From positions 62,001-126,000 of the forward strand of contig NZ_JAAFIX010000003.1 in NCBI RefSeq assembly GCF_013297935.1: 64,000 nucleotides of DNA, in the 5' to 3' direction. How positions within the stretch are numbered: the first letter of the stretch is position 1; each line of letters starts with the position of its first letter. The translations under genes and the position numbers were made by a program. Below, one piece after another: positions 62,617 through 64,000 of this stretch. The stretch is from Rhodoferax sp. (GTDB lineage: Bacteria; Pseudomonadota; Gammaproteobacteria; Burkholderiales; Burkholderiaceae_C). A model generated the notes under the pieces. That model was not told the DNA's origin. It ran no database searches and saw nothing but the letters and a program-made list of their open reading frames with translations.

Positions 62617-64000
62617 TCAGTGCCCCATCAAGATGTTGTCTGCAAGGTCCTTGTCATGCACGCCGAACTTATCGACCATGGTTGCGCTGGCCTGGTTGAG
62701 CCCGAGCACATTCACCTCCACGCCCTTGCGGCGGAACTTGAGCACCACCTTGTCGAGCGCGCTGACCGCCGTAATGTCCCAGAAGTGAGCGTGGGTGAGG
62801 TCGATGCAGACAGTGCTCTGCGTGGAGTCGAAATCAAACGCATCGACAAAGCGCTCGGCCGAGGCGAAAAAGACTTGGCCATAAATCTCGTAGGTGCGCG
62901 TCTGGCCCTCATGCTCAGACTTCACTTGGATGACCAAAATCTGTGCAATCTTGTGGGCGAAGAAGAAGCCTGAGAGCAACACCCCAGTCAGCACGCCGCG
63001 CGCCAAGTCGTGGGTGTAGACGGTAACCGCCACGGTCGCCAGCATGACGAAGCTCGAGCTCTTCGGATGCTCCCGCAGGTTCTTGAATGACCCCCAGTTG
63101 AAAGTGCCGATAGACACCATCACCATCACGGCAACGAGTGCAGCCATCGGAATTTGCTTAACCCAGTCGCCCAAGAACACGACCAGAATCAGCAGTACGA
63201 CCCCTGCGATCAGGGTGGACAGACGTCCGCGACCGCCGGACTTCACGTTAATGACCGACTGCCCAATCATGGCGCAGCCCGCCATGCCGCCGATGAATCC
63301 GGTAGCGATATTGGCAACGCCCTGTCCCACGCACTCGCGGTTTTTGTTGCTCTTGGTATCGGTCATCTCGTCCACGATGGTGGCAGTCATCAGCGACTCC
63401 AGCAGACCGACCACCATCAACGTGACGGAGTACGGCAGGATGATGCGCAGCGTTTCCCAATTGAGGGGTACGTCAGGCAGCAGGAACACCGGCAAGCTGT
63501 TGGGCAACTCACCCATGTCGCCCACGGTTCGGATATTCAGGCCCAGATAGATGGACACGCCAGTGAGCAGCACGATGGCGACAAGCGGAGACGGCACGGC
63601 CTTGGTGATGTAGGGCAGCCCGTAAATGATGGCCAACCCGGCGGCAGTCATGGCATAGACCTGCCAACCTACGTTGGTCAATTCAGGCAACTGGGCCATG
63701 AAGATCAGAATGGCCAGCGCGTTGACAAAGCCGGTCACCACCGAGCGGGAAACGAAGCGCATCAAGGCGCCCAGCTTGACCCAACCCGCAAAGATTTGCA
63801 GTACGCCCGTCAGCACCGTAGCAGCGAGCAGGTATTGAAGTCCGTGGTCTTTGACCAGCGAGGCAATCACCAGCGCCATGGCACCGGTCGCCGCCGAAAT
63901 CATGCCCGGGCGACCCCCTGCGAAGGCAATGATGGTCGCAATGGAAAACGACGCATACAGACCAACCTTCGGGTCGACCCCCGCGATGATGGAGAAAGCG
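62617..64000 (-). CDS. SulP-family anion permease, 5' end outside window
   Basis: About 461 residues visible; the frame runs to the edge ('[18 protein letters not shown]' is the conserved SulP start region). Transmembrane part with '[29 protein letters not shown]' and a C-terminal STAS domain ('[27 protein letters not shown]'). Family carries sulfate, bicarbonate or dicarboxylates; likely SulP/BicA-like. Not a broken gene. Confidence 0.92.
   Translation of the reverse strand, partial: AFSIIAGVDPKVGLYASFSIATIIAFAGGRPGMISAATGAMALVIASLVKDHGLQYLLAATVLTGVLQIFAGWVKLGALMRFVSRSVVTGFVNALAILIFMAQLPELTNVGWQVYAMTAAGLAIIYGLPYITKAVPSPLVAIVLLTGVSIYLGLNIRTVGDMGELPNSLPVFLLPDVPLNWETLRIILPYSVTLMVVGLLESLMTATIVDEMTDTKSNKNRECVGQGVANIATGFIGGMAGCAMIGQSVINVKSGGRGRLSTLIAGVVLLILVVFLGDWVKQIPMAALVAVMVMVSIGTFNWGSFKNLREHPKSSSFVMLATVAVTVYTHDLARGVLTGVLLSGFFFAHKIAQILVIQVKSEHEGQTRTYEIYGQVFFASAERFVDAFDFDSTQSTVCIDLTHAHFWDITAVSALDKVVLKFRRKGVEVNVLGLNQASATMVDKFGVHDKDLADNILMGH

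Overview
The window looks like a chromosomal segment of a beta-proteobacterium of the Comamonadaceae type (Rhodoferax/Polaromonas-like). This is inferred from high GC, a Bug-type periplasmic binding protein, a TrpRS with a long C-terminal extension, and a dispersed ~50-70 bp repeat of a kind I associate with this family. No rRNA and no CRISPR array were seen. There is one tRNA gene and one small integrated element.

Layout. 0-8.5 kb: the tail of an acyl-CoA dehydrogenase, a GGDEF/EAL protein, an AI-2E-type permease, a histone-deacetylase-like enzyme followed 17 bases later by a Pat-type acyl-CoA ligase/acetyltransferase, methylglyoxal synthase and an HNH nuclease. 8.6-14.3 kb: ribF-ileS-lspA and an outer-membrane barrel protein. 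14.3-27.9 kb: mostly single-gene transporters, oxidoreductases and regulators, with a lower-GC pocket of two unknown membrane proteins near 23 kb. 27.9-36.2 kb: a tightly packed run of acyl-CoA ligase, di-haem and tri-haem cytochromes c, a lipoprotein 5'-nucleotidase, a soluble hybrid histidine kinase and rluA. 36.3-39.9 kb: rnm-like PHP phosphatase, YciO, an M50 membrane protease and trpS. 40-47.8 kb: an EAL protein with a ruined GGDEF site coupled to two small genes, then a divergent GMC oxidoreductase with a CxxCxxCxxxC motif overlapping an alpha/beta hydrolase with a Cys nucleophile, and a Bug protein.

47.9-53.2 kb is a compact integrated element in the 3' end of tRNA-Ser(CGA). It has 14-bp att repeats, paired 'ACCAACA' arm sites at both ends, a P4-type integrase, an AlpA-like regulator, a RecA-fold ATPase, a putative iteron/hairpin origin, a DUF5681 protein and four small translationally coupled unknown genes. 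It separated the tRNA from its own terminator and supplies another. It resembles a minimal phage satellite and is the best candidate here for a poorly described system.

53.2-64 kb: tRNA-Ser behind serS, fkpB-ispH (the other half of the enterobacterial ribF-ileS-lspA-fkpB-ispH operon), radC carrying an in-frame repeat insertion, a Smr-domain gene, truncated haemoglobin, hipBA with a visible operator, a large FtsX-like permease, and a SulP transporter cut by the window end.

A recurring theme is the dispersed repeat, found between genes and also inside coding sequences (radC, ileS, yciO-like, an SDR gene), where it is read through as extra or replaced peptide.
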